Assembly: GCA_012523575.1 (NCBI GenBank)
Contig: JAAYIF010000051.1
Span: forward strand, 1 to 45,082
From: Clostridia bacterium
GTDB lineage: Bacteria; Bacillota; DTU086
Direction: 5' to 3'
Length of the DNA stretch: 45,082 nucleotides
Shown here: positions 1 through 7,360 of the stretch, piece after piece
How the letters are laid out: each line of letters opens with the position of its first letter
Numbering within the stretch: position 1 is the first letter of the stretch
The notes under the pieces: model-generated
Databases searched by the model: none
What the model saw: the letters and a program-made list of their open reading frames with translations, nothing else
Told to the model about the DNA's origin: nothing
Program-made: the position numbers and the translations under genes

Positions 1-367
1 AAATGTGGCCAGGCCAGATGTATGTTCCAATGGCCAGAATCCAGAAGAACCACATAAAGGGCGGCCATACCCTGTACGCAGCCATAAAGGAACTTTCACC
101 CGTGGCCATACTCCAGCGGGCAATCTCCATCATGGCAAATACCTGGGCCAGCATACCCATGAAGAACAGCCAGCGGATGTTGGCACCGAACACCATAACC
201 AGACGGGGCCACATGAAAAGTTCCCCTAGCCCAACACCTAGCGCAACCAGAACCATACCGGGGCCAAAGAAACCCCCAATCTTCGGAGGCTCCGGCAGAG
301 GCTTGCCAAATTCCATAGCCTCCATATGTCTACCGGCTTCCCATTTTTGCGGCTGAGCTTCAGCCAT
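1..367 (-). CDS. Nramp-family metal transporter-like protein, N-terminal part (cut by window edge)
   Basis: The gene starts with ATG at 367 behind a strong GGAGGTGAG ribosome binding site and stays open to base 1, so about 122 N-terminal residues are visible. The reading begins MAEAQPQKWEAGRHMEAMEF and continues into a hydrophobic segment with GPGMVLVALGVGLGEL. That glycine-rich first membrane helix after a short acidic/polar tail resembles the Nramp-like Mn2+/Fe2+ transporter family found in many Clostridia. A second hydrophobic block (near residues 65-85) and a WPPFMWFFWILAIG segment follow, as expected of a polytopic membrane protein. The C-terminal majority is outside the window, so the substrate cannot be judged. 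It sits alone downstream of the tRNA pair with its own AT-rich leader. Confidence 0.7.
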   Translation of the reverse strand, partial: MAEAQPQKWEAGRHMEAMEFGKPLPEPPKIGGFFGPGMVLVALGVGLGELFMWPRLVMVFGANIRWLFFMGMLAQVFAMMEIARWSMATGESSFMAAYRVWPPFMWFFWILAIGTYIWPGHI

Positions 368-854
368 GCTTCTCACCTCCCAAATAACCCTCGCTAAATT
401 CTTTCATTCCTTAATAATTCATTTAAAAGTTCACAATTATGAAATCTTCTTCCCCTCTAAATCTTCCCTATTCCTTAACCACCTCCCCTTTGACCGATTG
501 ATTTCCCGTAAGCGGCTCACCTCCTTTGGATATGGTAATGTTGAAATAATGGCTTATGCCCTTTGGAATACCGGTATACAAAATACGGAATATTCTGAAA
601 ATATAAAGATTTTTTAAAAGAGAAAACTTTTCCACCTAATATACTTTTCTTCTCACTTCATTTTTATACCGTTTATTAATATTGTATTACTAATGTTTTA
701 AAATAAATTTTATACTTACAAAGTAGATGAGTAAATTTAAATAAAAGTTATAAACATTAATGGTTTTTCGTTAAAAATTTTTAAAATTTTTTTTGGTTAC
801 CTAAAAATTTTGGAAATTACCTTTGGAGAGAGCATACAAGGTTATAAAAAATAA
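368..854. other. AT-rich intergenic region upstream of the Nramp-like gene
   Basis: About 490 bp between the Nramp-like start and the tRNA terminator. No convincing gene is visible: the plus-strand open frame here has no ribosome binding site and no recognisable product. On the minus strand there are three Shine-Dalgarno-like stretches (near 372-380, 482-492 and 519-531), of which only the first leads into a real gene. The part from about 640 to 840 is very AT-rich with A and T runs, as expected of a promoter or leader. Confidence 0.5.
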
Positions 855-888
855 AAAAGCAGGCTTTCATTAACTGAAGCCTGCTTTT
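855..888 (-). terminator. Rho-independent terminator of the tRNA pair
   Basis: A perfect 12-bp stem (855-866 with 877-888; arm AAAAGCAGGCTT) with a 10-nt loop is followed on the minus strand by a T-rich tract (854 downwards). It lies directly downstream of the two minus-strand tRNA genes and ends their transcript. Confidence 0.85.
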
Positions 889-900
889 AACGTTTTAAAC

Positions 901-975
901 TGGTGGGCCCACCTGGGATCGAACCAGGGACCAACCGGTTATGAGCCGGTTGCTCTACCGCTGAGCTATAGGCCC
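901..975 (-). tRNA. tRNA with CAT anticodon (Met, or lysidine-modified Ile2)
   Basis: A complete 75-nt cloverleaf with encoded CCA: acceptor GGGCCTA/TGGGCCC, D-arm GCTC/GAGC, anticodon stem ACCGG/CCGGT around loop CTCATAA, and T-arm CCTGG/CCAGG. The anticodon is CAT. Base pairs 4 and 5 of the acceptor are both C-G, as in known bacterial tRNA-Ile2 species whose C34 is converted to lysidine by TilS. Elongator tRNA-Met of B. subtilis and E. coli differs there. An AUA-reading tRNA-Ile is therefore a real alternative to the default Met call. The sequence is not initiator-like, because the acceptor end is fully paired. Confidence 0.9.
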
Positions 976-1006
976 AAAGCGCCGCTTTTAAGCGGCGCAT
1001 TTTTAA
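976..1006. other. Hairpin in the spacer between the two tRNA genes
   Basis: A GC-rich inverted repeat (GCGCCGCTT / AAGCGGCGC, about 980-999) fills the 41-bp spacer between tRNA-CAT and tRNA-Asn. On the plus strand it is followed by ATTTTTAAA, but no plus-strand gene precedes it. On the minus strand no good T-run follows. It is probably a spacer or processing hairpin of the tRNA precursor rather than a terminator. Confidence 0.5.
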
Positions 1007-1016
1007 ACATATTTAT

Positions 1017-1091
1017 TGGCTCCCCGGGCAGGATTCGAACCTGCAACCCTCCGGTTAACAGCCGGATGCTCTACCATTGAGCTACCGAGGA
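1017..1091 (-). tRNA. tRNA-Asn (GTT)
   Basis: A complete 75-nt cloverleaf with encoded CCA: acceptor TCCTCGG/CCGGGGA, discriminator G, D-arm GCTC/GAGC, anticodon stem TCCGG/CCGGA around loop CTGTTAA (anticodon GTT), and T-arm GCAGG/CCTGC. It is the first gene of a two-tRNA transcript driven by the consensus promoter just upstream. Confidence 0.95.
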
Positions 1092-1109
1092 ATGCCTGTC
1101 GCAAGTGCT

Positions 1110-1138
1110 ATTATACGTCAAATTCATCCCAATGTCAA
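1110..1138 (-). promoter_or_regulatory. Consensus sigma-A promoter of the tRNA pair
   Basis: Read on the minus strand: TTGACA (1138-1133), exactly 17 bases, then TATAAT (1115-1110). Both hexamers match the housekeeping consensus perfectly. The predicted start is about 10 bases before the tRNA-Asn 5' end. This is the best promoter in the window, as expected for a stable RNA gene. Confidence 0.93.
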
Positions 1139-1232
1139 CATCCTATAATCTTTTTTTACAGTTGGTCCAGAGTTTCCTTTATATGATGGATCTCCTTGGC
1201 AAATCGTCTTTCTATGTCTCAGTCTCTTTTTT

Positions 1233-2306
1233 CTATTCCAGATAGTCCTTTAATTTTTTGCTTCTACTGGGATGGCGCAACTTGCGCAATGCCTTTGCTT
1301 CTATTTGGCGTATTCTTTCCCTTGTAACACCAAATTCCTTACCCACTTCCTCAAGGGTTCTTGAACGGCCGTCATCCAGTCCGAAGCGCAGCCTTAAGAC
1401 CTTTTCTTCCCTGGGAGTAAGGGAGTCCAGCACCCCTTCCAGCTGTTCCCTCAGCAACATGTAGGATGCCGCCTCAGCAGGGGCCAGGGCATCTTCGTCT
1501 TCAATAAAATCTCCCAGATGGCTGTCTTCCTCTTCCCCTATGGGCGTTTCAAGGGATATGGGCTCCTGGGCAATCTTTTGAATTTCCCTGACCCGCTCCT
1601 CCGAAATGCCCATCTTTTCGGCAATTTCTTCGGGGGTAGGTTCCCTTCCATATTCCTGCAACAGCTGCCTTGAAACGCGTATTAACTTATTAATTGTTTC
1701 CACCATATGAACGGGAATCCTTATGGTTCTGGCCTGATCGGCAATCGCCCTGGTGATTGCCTGGCGTATCCACCATGTGGCATAGGTGCTGAATTTATAT
1801 CCCTTGCGGTAGTCAAATTTTTCCACAGCCTTCATCAATCCCAGGTTTCCTTCCTGGATCAGATCCAGGAAAAGCATGCCCCTGCCCACATACCGCTTGG
1901 CAATGCTTACCACAAGCCTTAAATTTGCTTCAGCCAAACGCCTTTTAGCTTCTTCATCCCCCTGCTCAATTCTCTTTGCCAGTTCAATTTCCTCTTCAGC
2001 GGTGAGCAGAGGAACCCGCCCTATCTCCTTAAGGTACATTCTAACGGGATCATCAATACTGACTCCCTCGGGAACAGAGAGGTCAACATCGATGCTTTCT
2101 TCCTCTTCCTGCTCCTCTTCCAACTCGGATTCCGGTATTATTTCTATGCCAAGACCGCTCAGGCGGTCATAGATCTCATCAATTTGTTCCGGAGTTAATT
2201 CTATTTCCTGCAAAGCATCCATAATTTCCTGATAAGTCAAAACACCCTGCTTTTTGCCTTTTTTAATTAATTCGTTAATTTGCTGATCCTTTTCCTGCGC
2301 TTGCAT
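1233..2306 (-). CDS. rpoD: RNA polymerase primary sigma factor (SigA/RpoD)
   Basis: This is the housekeeping sigma factor that gives RNA polymerase its promoter specificity; 357 residues, the usual size in Firmicutes. Visible parts in order are an acidic region 1.1 (residues 1-80), region 1.2 ([12 protein letters not shown], near 83), region 2 with [15 protein letters not shown] and the -10 recognition helix ending [17 protein letters not shown] (about 130-190), region 3 ([15 protein letters not shown]), and region 4 with the helix-turn-helix [19 protein letters not shown] near the C-terminus. It starts one base after the dnaG stop, the classic dnaG-rpoD (macromolecular synthesis) pair. It ends in a TAG stop. 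No hairpin terminator is obvious before the tRNA promoter. Confidence 0.98.
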   Translation of the reverse strand: MQAQEKDQQINELIKKGKKQGVLTYQEIMDALQEIELTPEQIDEIYDRLSGLGIEIIPESELEEEQEEEESIDVDLSVPEGVSIDDPVRMYLKEIGRVPLLTAEEEIELAKRIEQGDEEAKRRLAEANLRLVVSIAKRYVGRGMLFLDLIQEGNLGLMKAVEKFDYRKGYKFSTYATWWIRQAITRAIADQARTIRIPVHMVETINKLIRVSRQLLQEYGREPTPEEIAEKMGISEERVREIQKIAQEPISLETPIGEEEDSHLGDFIEDEDALAPAEAASYMLLREQLEGVLDSLTPREEKVLRLRFGLDDGRSRTLEEVGKEFGVTRERIRQIEAKALRKLRHPSRSKKLKDYLE

Positions 2307-2307
2307 A

Positions 2308-4155
2308 TTATTCCCCCCTTTCTATGGGTGAATTTTTCTTCTGTTCTTCCCTCAGCCTTAATAGATTTTCTATTTCCATCAGGTATTTTTTCTCCAGCCG
2401 GTTGTCCCTTTTTTTCTGGGCTTCAGCCAACAAAGCCTGTTTTTCCTCTATTAGTCTGTTAATTCTTAAGCATTTAACACTATTTATATATAACAGCAGC
2501 TCACTTTCATTATCACAAGGCGGAAGATATTCCTTAAAAAAAAGTTCTGTTAAAAACTGACGGGAAGTTTCCAGGCTCACCTTTTCCATCAATGCAGAAG
2601 GGGATATTTTAACTCCCTCATTCCACTTACGCTTAATTATTGATAGTATTTCCCGCATGTATGGCTGGCTAAAGGAATCTATTCCCAATTCCCTATCTAC
2701 AATCTCAATAAATTCCGGATTAAAAATCACACAGCTCATCAGCATGTTTTCCGGTCCTTTAAATTTCGGTAGAACAGGTACATGGGGCTTTTCCCCAGCA
2801 TACTTATTTTTCTCTAATTTATCATAATTAATACCATTTTTTTGCAGATTCTTTGTATATTTTAATATTTCTTCCTTTATAGCTTCGGGGGATATGAAAA
2901 GTTTTTTGGCTACTAAATTTATATAGGCATCCTGCTCCACCCGGCTGTTGATTTTTGCCAGAACCGGGAGCATTTCATTTACGGCGGCGATTCTGCCGGA
3001 AATGCTGTCTGTATTAAATTCTTTACATACTTTATGCAATTTGTATTCTACAAGGGATAATGTTTTCCTCTTAAGTAAATCAAGAAAAGCGTCCCCACCA
3101 TGCTCTCTAATGTATTCATCGGGGTCAGTTCCCTCGGGAAGGTCCACAACGGAAACCCTGCAGCCACACTGGGACAGGACTTCCATGCCCCGAAGGGTTG
3201 CTGCCATACCGGCGGTATCGGCATCATATGCAATTACTACATTTTTAGTATACCTGCGCAGAAGCCTTCCATGGTCTTCGGTAAAGGCAGTGCCCAAAGA
3301 AGCAACCGCATTCCCTATCCCGTTCTGCTGGGCTGTCAGCACATCGGTATACCCTTCAAAAACCAGTACAAAATCATTTTTTCGAATTTCAGGTATGGCC
3401 GCATGAAGCCCGTAGAGAACCTTTCCTTTATGGAAAAGAGCTGTTTCCGGGGAATTTAGGTACTTGGGCTCCTCCCCGCCGTCCAGTACCCGTCCCCCAA
3501 ATCCTATAATTCTACCCCTGTAATCCCCTATGGGAAACATTATTCTGTTTCTAAAACGATCTATTAATCGTCCCAGCCTGCTTTTTAAGCCCACCCCGGC
3601 TTCAATGATTTCCTGCTCCGTAAAACCCTTCTTTAAAAGGAAGGAACAAAGACTATCCCACTCTCCCGGAGCATACCCCAGCACAAATTTCTTCACCGTG
3701 GCGTCAGTATATCCTCTTTTTTTAATATAAAACTGCCCCGGAACACCCAGTTTGCGACTTTTAAGGACTGCATGATAATATTTAGCCGTAAGATCATTTA
3801 TTCTATAGAGGGAATCCCGTTTTCTGAGCTCCTTTTTTGCCGGAATAAAACTCTTCTCCGTCTGTATTTGAATTCCTGCCTTTTCAGCCAAAGTTTTTAC
3901 CGCTTCGTAAAAGGTAAGTCCGTGGTACTTCATTAAAAAATTAAAAACATTTCCCCCAACCCCGCATCCAAAACAGTAGAACATCTGGGCTTCCGGGTTT
4001 ACGGTAAAGGAGGGCGTCTTTTCCGGATGAAAAGGACACAAGCCCACAAAGTTTTTCCCTCTTTTTTTTAAATCAACAAATTGGGAAATAAGGTCAACGA
4101 TATCATTATGCTCGCGAATTTCATCAATCATTGCTTCGGAAAAAGAATTAGACAA
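2308..4155 (-). CDS. dnaG: DNA primase
   Basis: It makes the RNA primers for chromosome replication, working with the replicative helicase. At 615 residues it is full length. The N-terminal CHC2 zinc-binding site is visible as C40, H43, C61 and C64 (CPFH ... CFGC). The catalytic TOPRIM fold follows with the EGYTDV motif near residue 268 and the YDAD motif near 311. The C-terminal helicase-interaction part is divergent, as usual. The start is TTG at 4155, fixed by an AAGGAGGAA ribosome binding site 7 bases upstream. It is the first gene of the dnaG-rpoD pair. Confidence 0.97.
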   Translation of the reverse strand: MSNSFSEAMIDEIREHNDIVDLISQFVDLKKRGKNFVGLCPFHPEKTPSFTVNPEAQMFYCFGCGVGGNVFNFLMKYHGLTFYEAVKTLAEKAGIQIQTEKSFIPAKKELRKRDSLYRINDLTAKYYHAVLKSRKLGVPGQFYIKKRGYTDATVKKFVLGYAPGEWDSLCSFLLKKGFTEQEIIEAGVGLKSRLGRLIDRFRNRIMFPIGDYRGRIIGFGGRVLDGGEEPKYLNSPETALFHKGKVLYGLHAAIPEIRKNDFVLVFEGYTDVLTAQQNGIGNAVASLGTAFTEDHGRLLRRYTKNVVIAYDADTAGMAATLRGMEVLSQCGCRVSVVDLPEGTDPDEYIREHGGDAFLDLLKRKTLSLVEYKLHKVCKEFNTDSISGRIAAVNEMLPVLAKINSRVEQDAYINLVAKKLFISPEAIKEEILKYTKNLQKNGINYDKLEKNKYAGEKPHVPVLPKFKGPENMLMSCVIFNPEFIEIVDRELGIDSFSQPYMREILSIIKRKWNEGVKISPSALMEKVSLETSRQFLTELFFKEYLPPCDNESELLLYINSVKCLRINRLIEEKQALLAEAQKKRDNRLEKKYLMEIENLLRLREEQKKNSPIERGE

Positions 4156-4293
4156 AACTTATTCCTCCTTAAAAGGAAGGGGTTCAGGAGGTATTTTTTA
4201 TATATTAAACCCACCTGTCGGTAATTCTTTCCCTTTTTTAAATTTTTAAAGGATTTTTTTATTTTTACTTAACTTAAGGCGAAATTTTATCAG

Positions 4294-4348
4294 AGCCGTC
4301 CAGCGTGAGTTCGCAAGTAAAGAAAACTGCAGCAGAGACCCTTTGCCA
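4294..4348. repeat. Dispersed palindromic repeat, copy A (half element)
   Basis: It contains the core GCGTGAGTTCGCAAGTA, then GAAAACTGCAGCAGAGACCC and CTTTGCC. Closely similar cores occur near 4902-4950, 7250-7301, 25026-25072 (opposite strand) and 29253-29299. Only the right half of the palindrome is present here. A short CCAGC/GCTGG hairpin and a T-rich stretch follow. Confidence 0.8.
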
Positions 4349-4408
4349 GCAAGCTGGAGTATTATTTTTTATTTTTTAAACCAAATTAAATTTGAAGGAG
4401 TGAGGATT

Positions 4409-4525
4409 ATGACAGAAAAAATAATTGCCGTTCTTCTTTTAATATTAATAGGAGGCACAACTTTATACGTTATATATAAAAGTATTATTCAATATTTTCT
4501 GCAAAACCTTTTAAAGGACCAATAA
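4409..4525 (+). CDS. Small single-pass membrane peptide (38 residues), function unknown
   Basis: A strong GAAGGAGTGAGG ribosome binding site lies 5-8 bases before ATG at 4409. The product starts MTEKIIAVLLLILIGGTTLY, has one hydrophobic segment (about residues 5-21), then VIYKSIIQYF and a polar end LLKDQ. I do not recognise the family. Size, single membrane helix and polar tail resemble small regulatory membrane peptides or type I toxin peptides, but that is only an analogy. The gene is isolated on the plus strand between dnaG and dgt, preceded by repeat copy A and followed by a run of hairpins (4531-4673). A longer frame reaches back to 4343, but the ribosome binding site favours 4409. Confidence 0.55.
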   Translation: MTEKIIAVLLLILIGGTTLYVIYKSIIQYFLQNLLKDQ

Positions 4526-5017
4526 TCCGCACCTGGCCTGATTAGGCCTAGGTAATAGTTACCTGATGACATTTCTATACTGGCATGCTATACTACAGTA
4601 TAGAACCACTCTTCATTCTTCTTGAGCCTCCCTTTAAACTGTAGAGAGCGCTGTCCCCAAGCGCTCTCTACATGTCTATAAAACCTTACAAAAAATCCCT
4701 CATTTTTATTATATAAAATTTCAGACCACAGTTAAACAATCTCAGTAAATCTCACAGGGGATCTCCGCTGCAGTTTGCGAAACCACTTAACGAACGCCGA
4801 TTAAAACCGGGAAGCGCTAGCGGAAAATGAGCGCCAGCCATTCTCACGCATGGACGCCGAATTGGAGCAGCCCGGGTTTGCCCATAACACTGCCATTAGA
4901 GATGTCCGGCGTGAGTTCGTAAGTAGAGAAAACTGCAGCAGAGACCTTACATTAACAAACTGCAATATCATTAAATAAAATTTTATTTATTTGTATAAAA
5001 ACGTTTAGCAGGGTACA
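4526..5017. other. Gene-poor stretch with several hairpins and a long repeat copy
   Basis: No protein gene is supported. The stretch contains overlapping hairpins at 4531-4553 (ACCTGGCCT with one bulge) and 4550-4564 (AGGTAA/TTACCT), which share bases and so exclude each other. It also has CTATACT-type inverted repeats at 4573-4605 and a perfect 13-bp stem with 7-nt loop at 4641-4673 (TGTAGAGAGCGCT arm). Repeat copy B occupies 4757-4950. None of these hairpins has a convincing T-run behind it on either strand. Confidence 0.6.
4757..4950. repeat. Dispersed palindromic repeat, copy B (long form)
   Basis: The left arm (4757-4799) contains GATCTCCGCTGCAGTTTGCG and AACCACTTAACGAACGCCG. The right arm (about 4902-4950) contains GTCCGGCGTGAGTTCG and GAAAACTGCAGCAGAGACC. 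The arms are imperfect inverted repeats of each other and here are separated by about 100 bp. About 50 bp just left of the right arm (from 4867) are also shared with copy C near 7216-7260, so that part belongs to the repeat family. Confidence 0.8.
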
Positions 5018-5118
5018 TAATAACCCATAGAGGGAAGGTAAGGAACTCCTGCCGGGTTCTTAGTCAGTTCCCGGCTAGCTTGACCGCGAAGAGAGTTCTT
5101 CCACCTTCCCTCGATTTT
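5018..5118 (+). ncRNA. Candidate structured small RNA ending in an intrinsic terminator
   Basis: An outer 10-bp stem (GAGGGAAGGT at about 5031-5040 with ACCTTCCCTC at about 5103-5112) closes a region containing an inner GGAACTC/GAGTTC pairing and a CCGGG/CCCGG hairpin. Immediately after the outer stem comes GATTTTTTTAT, a terminator-like T-run in the plus direction only. A weak promoter-like TTGTAT ... TACATAAT lies just upstream. No plus-strand protein gene follows, so this is not an ordinary leader. I compared it by eye with SRP RNA, T-box, c-di-GMP and THF elements and found no match. Alternative: it is only an unusually large terminator. Confidence 0.45.
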
Positions 5119-5119
5119 T

Positions 5120-6133
5120 TTATCCGTCAATACACATCAGACTAAAACCCCGGGGGACAAAAAATATCTGATACTGTGAAATTGCGTATCTGTCCGTCAT
5201 CCCGGCTATATAATCACAAACCAGCTGCTCAGTAGGTATTTCACCAATTTTTTTCCTAATATTTAAAGGAAGGGCCTCGGGATTTTCTAAATAGAAAAAA
5301 TACAGTTCCTTCAGCATACGTTTCGCCTTTCCTTCTTCAGCTTTAGCTGAAGAACCTTTATAAACGTTATCAAATAAAAATTCCCTTAATTTGTAAGTGG
5401 CTTCTTCTATGGGAGGGCTCATTTTAATTTCCCTTTTTCCGTCACTGTTTTTAATTATATCCGTTACCATTGTATTTATGCGGCGGCTGTGATCTTTCCC
5501 CAATACGGAAAGGAGTTCTGCCGGCTGATCTTCTTTTTTAAGCACCCCGGCCCGTATGGCGTCATCGATATCGTGGTTTATATAAGCTATGCGGTCGGCT
5601 ATTTTTACGATCTGACCTTCTAAAGTAAAAGGTTTCTTTGGACCGGTATGGTTAAGAATCCCATCCCTTACCTCCTGGGTAAGGTTTAATCCCCCTTCTC
5701 CTTCCAGGTAATCCACAACCCTAAGGCTCTGCTCGTTGTGTTTAAAGCCGCCGGGAACAATTTCTTTAAGCACTTCTTCTCCTGAATGTCCAAAGGGGGT
5801 ATGTCCCAGATCATGCCCCAGGGCAATGGCTTCGGTGAGATCTTCATTTAAATTAAGCCCCCTGGCTATGGTACGGGCTATTTGGGTGACCTCTAGGGTA
5901 TGGGTTAAGCGGGTTCTAAAATGATCCCCTTCCGGAGCTAAAAAAACCTGGGTTTTATGTTTGAGCCTGCGAAAAGCCTTGGAATGTATAATCCTGTCCC
6001 TGTCCCTTTGAAATTCCGTACGAACGCTGCACTTGGGCTCAGGTCGCTTTCTTCCCCGAGTATTGATGCTGAGAGTTGCTAAGGGTGATAAAATCTCCCT
6101 TTCCCTTTGTTCAATTCTTTCCCTGATAAGCAT
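5120..6133 (-). CDS. dgt: dGTPase-like HD-domain triphosphohydrolase
   Basis: Predicted deoxynucleoside triphosphate triphosphohydrolase of the dGTPase-like family, which removes tripolyphosphate from dNTPs. It begins MLIREREQ-like and continues INTRGRKRPEPKCSVRTEFQ, then RDRDRIIHSKAFRRLKHKTQ, RTRLTHTLEV and the HD metal site GHDLGHTPFGHSGEE, all hallmarks of the family; 337 residues is the normal length. The open frame reaches back to 6184, but ATG at 6133 has a GGTGAG ribosome binding site and matches family starts, whereas 6184 would lie inside the upstream flavodoxin gene. The gene still overlaps no coding sequence at the chosen start. Confidence 0.9.
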   Translation of the reverse strand: MLIRERIEQREREILSPLATLSINTRGRKRPEPKCSVRTEFQRDRDRIIHSKAFRRLKHKTQVFLAPEGDHFRTRLTHTLEVTQIARTIARGLNLNEDLTEAIALGHDLGHTPFGHSGEEVLKEIVPGGFKHNEQSLRVVDYLEGEGGLNLTQEVRDGILNHTGPKKPFTLEGQIVKIADRIAYINHDIDDAIRAGVLKKEDQPAELLSVLGKDHSRRINTMVTDIIKNSDGKREIKMSPPIEEATYKLREFLFDNVYKGSSAKAEEGKAKRMLKELYFFYLENPEALPLNIRKKIGEIPTEQLVCDYIAGMTDRYAISQYQIFFVPRGFSLMCIDG

Positions 6134-6149
6134 ATGTACCAGCTCACCA

Positions 6150-6749
6150 CTATTTTTTTCTAAGTTCCTTTGTGGCTTCAGCAACCTCTATAATTCTTTT
6201 CATGGTTATCCGGGCTCTCTCCAGGGCAAAATCATCTTTTTCAGAGGGTTTTTGGCCACAGCTGCCAAAATGACCACAGTCATGATCAAAATGTCCGTCC
6301 CCCACAATGGTCATGCCCTGGACAAGCATCATATGAATAACAGCGTTTAAAGTGGTTTCCTGCCCACCAAAGCGGGCTCCCCCCACTGTAATTACTCCTC
6401 CCACAGTATTAAGGAGACTTTTATCCTTGCGCATAAATCTGGTTTTATCCCAAAAACCTTTAAGCTGGGCCGAAACGGTTCCAAAATAAACAGGGGTACC
6501 CACAATGATTCCATCGGCCTTTTTCAAAAGCTCATATGCCTCTTCCAGTCCGGTGCCCACAAAGCATTTGCCGTCGCAGACATTCATGCAAAAATTACAG
6601 AAAGGATGTTCAGCTTCCCCAAGTACTTCTGATACATGGATCATTTCTGTGGTAATACCCCGTTCCTGAGCTACTTTTAAAGCTTCCTGCAGCAGGTATG
6701 AGGTATTGCCGTGCTTTCTGGGGCTTCCGTTTACCGCAACTATAAGCAA
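6150..6749 (-). CDS. Flavodoxin-fold NAD(P)H-dependent / iron-sulfur flavoprotein-like oxidoreductase
   Basis: A 199-residue flavoprotein of the multimeric-flavodoxin (FMN reductase / WrbA-like) superfamily. The FMN phosphate loop is visible at the N-terminus (VNGSPRKHGNTSYLL) and the second flavin-binding segment near residue 85 (GTPVYFGTVSAQLKGFWD). A cysteine cluster CNFCMNVCDGKC (residues 51-62) resembles, without exactly matching, the compact 4Fe-4S motif of archaeal and clostridial iron-sulfur flavoproteins, so an Fe-S cluster is possible. A TTG start at 6749 is fixed by the GGAGGTG site 8 bases upstream. It follows nfu with a hairpin between. The natural substrate is unknown. Confidence 0.8.
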   Translation of the reverse strand: MLIVAVNGSPRKHGNTSYLLQEALKVAQERGITTEMIHVSEVLGEAEHPFCNFCMNVCDGKCFVGTGLEEAYELLKKADGIIVGTPVYFGTVSAQLKGFWDKTRFMRKDKSLLNTVGGVITVGGARFGGQETTLNAVIHMMLVQGMTIVGDGHFDHDCGHFGSCGQKPSEKDDFALERARITMKRIIEVAEATKELRKK

Positions 6750-6773
6750 AGGTTTACACCTCCCACAGCCAAG

Positions 6774-6800
6774 AATAGAGCCCGATAAACGGGCTCTATT
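6774..6800 (-). terminator. Hairpin terminator between nfu and the flavoprotein gene
   Basis: A perfect 11-bp stem (arm AATAGAGCCCG, 6774-6784 with 6790-6800) with a 5-nt loop. On the minus strand only a short T-containing tail (ATTCTTGG) follows, so termination may be partial. Its position directly after nfu supports the role. Confidence 0.6.
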
Positions 6801-6842
6801 ACTAAATCAATTATTTAAAATTCCTAACAGCAACCGTGTTCA

Positions 6843-7067
6843 TTAAACTGCCACAACTTCTTTTATTCCCTCGATCTCTCTTTTTAAGACCTCTTCTATA
6901 CCGTGTTTAAGGGTAATGGTTGACATTGGGCAGCTGCCACAGGCACCTGTAAGTCTTACTTTAACTATTCCCTTTTCCTCATCAACATCCACCAGCTCCA
7001 CATTGCCGCCATCTGCATGCAGCATGGGTCTTACTTTATTCAATACTAATTCAACTTTCTCGCGCAA
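6843..7067 (-). CDS. NifU C-terminal-domain (Nfu-type) iron-sulfur scaffold protein
   Basis: A 74-residue stand-alone Nfu domain that carries or assembles Fe-S clusters for delivery to apoproteins. The family signature is complete: [10 protein letters not shown] near residue 18 and the cluster-binding pair C43-x2-C46 in [13 protein letters not shown]. The start is TTG at 7067 with AAAGGAGG 9 bases upstream. It has its own extended -10 promoter flanked by an inverted repeat (7092-7126), and a hairpin separates it from the downstream flavoprotein. An anaerobe rich in ferredoxin enzymes fits this role. Confidence 0.92.
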   Translation of the reverse strand: MREKVELVLNKVRPMLHADGGNVELVDVDEEKGIVKVRLTGACGSCPMSTITLKHGIEEVLKREIEGIKEVVAV

Positions 7068-7091
7068 TTATTAAATCCTCCTTTCAAATTT

Positions 7092-7126
7092 GAGAATACG
7101 TTGAACATTATAACACAAGTATTCTC
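7092..7126 (-). promoter_or_regulatory. nfu promoter: extended -10 inside a perfect inverted repeat
   Basis: On the minus strand an extended -10 (TGTTATAAT, 7115-7107) lies between two perfect 8-bp inverted arms, GAGAATAC at 7092-7099 and GTATTCTC at 7119-7126. The -35 region is weak, as is common for extended -10 promoters. The dyad surrounding the promoter is a plausible operator, but no regulator can be named. Confidence 0.6.
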
Positions 7127-7215
7127 TGTTTTCTGTATTTATTTTATCAAATTGAAAAATAAATACACAACCAAATTATTTATTTTAACTTAAAACAGCT
7201 ATTTCACCTTCCTGG

Positions 7216-7301
7216 GGCGGTCCGGTTTTTCCATAACCCTGCGCTTAGAGCTGTCCGGCGTGAGTTCTCAAATAGAGAAAACCGCAGCAGAGACTCTTTG
7301 T
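7216..7301. repeat. Dispersed palindromic repeat, copy C
   Basis: The right arm GTCCGGCGTGAGTTCTCAAA and GAAAACCGCAGCAGAGAC is clear. The 45-50 bp before it (GCGGTCCGG, then CCATAACCCTGCGCTTAGAG) match the segment preceding the right arm of copy B near 4867-4902. A complete left arm is not seen. The copy lies in the intergenic region between nfu and the end of ppdK. Confidence 0.8.
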
Positions 7302-7310
7302 CTACAGCAT

Positions 7311-7341
7311 GAAGCCTTCTGCTTATCCAGCAGAAGGCTTC
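7311..7341 (-). terminator. Hairpin downstream of ppdK
   Basis: A perfect 12-bp stem (arm GAAGCCTTCTGC, 7311-7322 with 7330-7341) and 7-nt loop lie 20 bases past the ppdK stop. No clean T-run follows on the minus strand, so it may act as an mRNA 3'-end stabiliser or weak terminator. Confidence 0.55.
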
Positions 7342-7360
7342 CTCAATTTGTTCCTTATTA

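Noticed and set aside
366..617. Plus-strand open frame of 83 codons upstream of the Nramp-like gene
   Set aside because: No ribosome binding site, no recognisable protein, AT-rich leader region of the opposite gene.
5018..5118. SRP RNA, T-box or c-di-GMP riboswitch
   Set aside because: Conserved cores of these families are not found by eye, and there is no downstream plus-strand gene for a riboswitch.
6134..6184. Upstream start of dgt at 6184
   Set aside because: It overlaps the flavoprotein gene, has no ribosome binding site and adds residues not found in the family.
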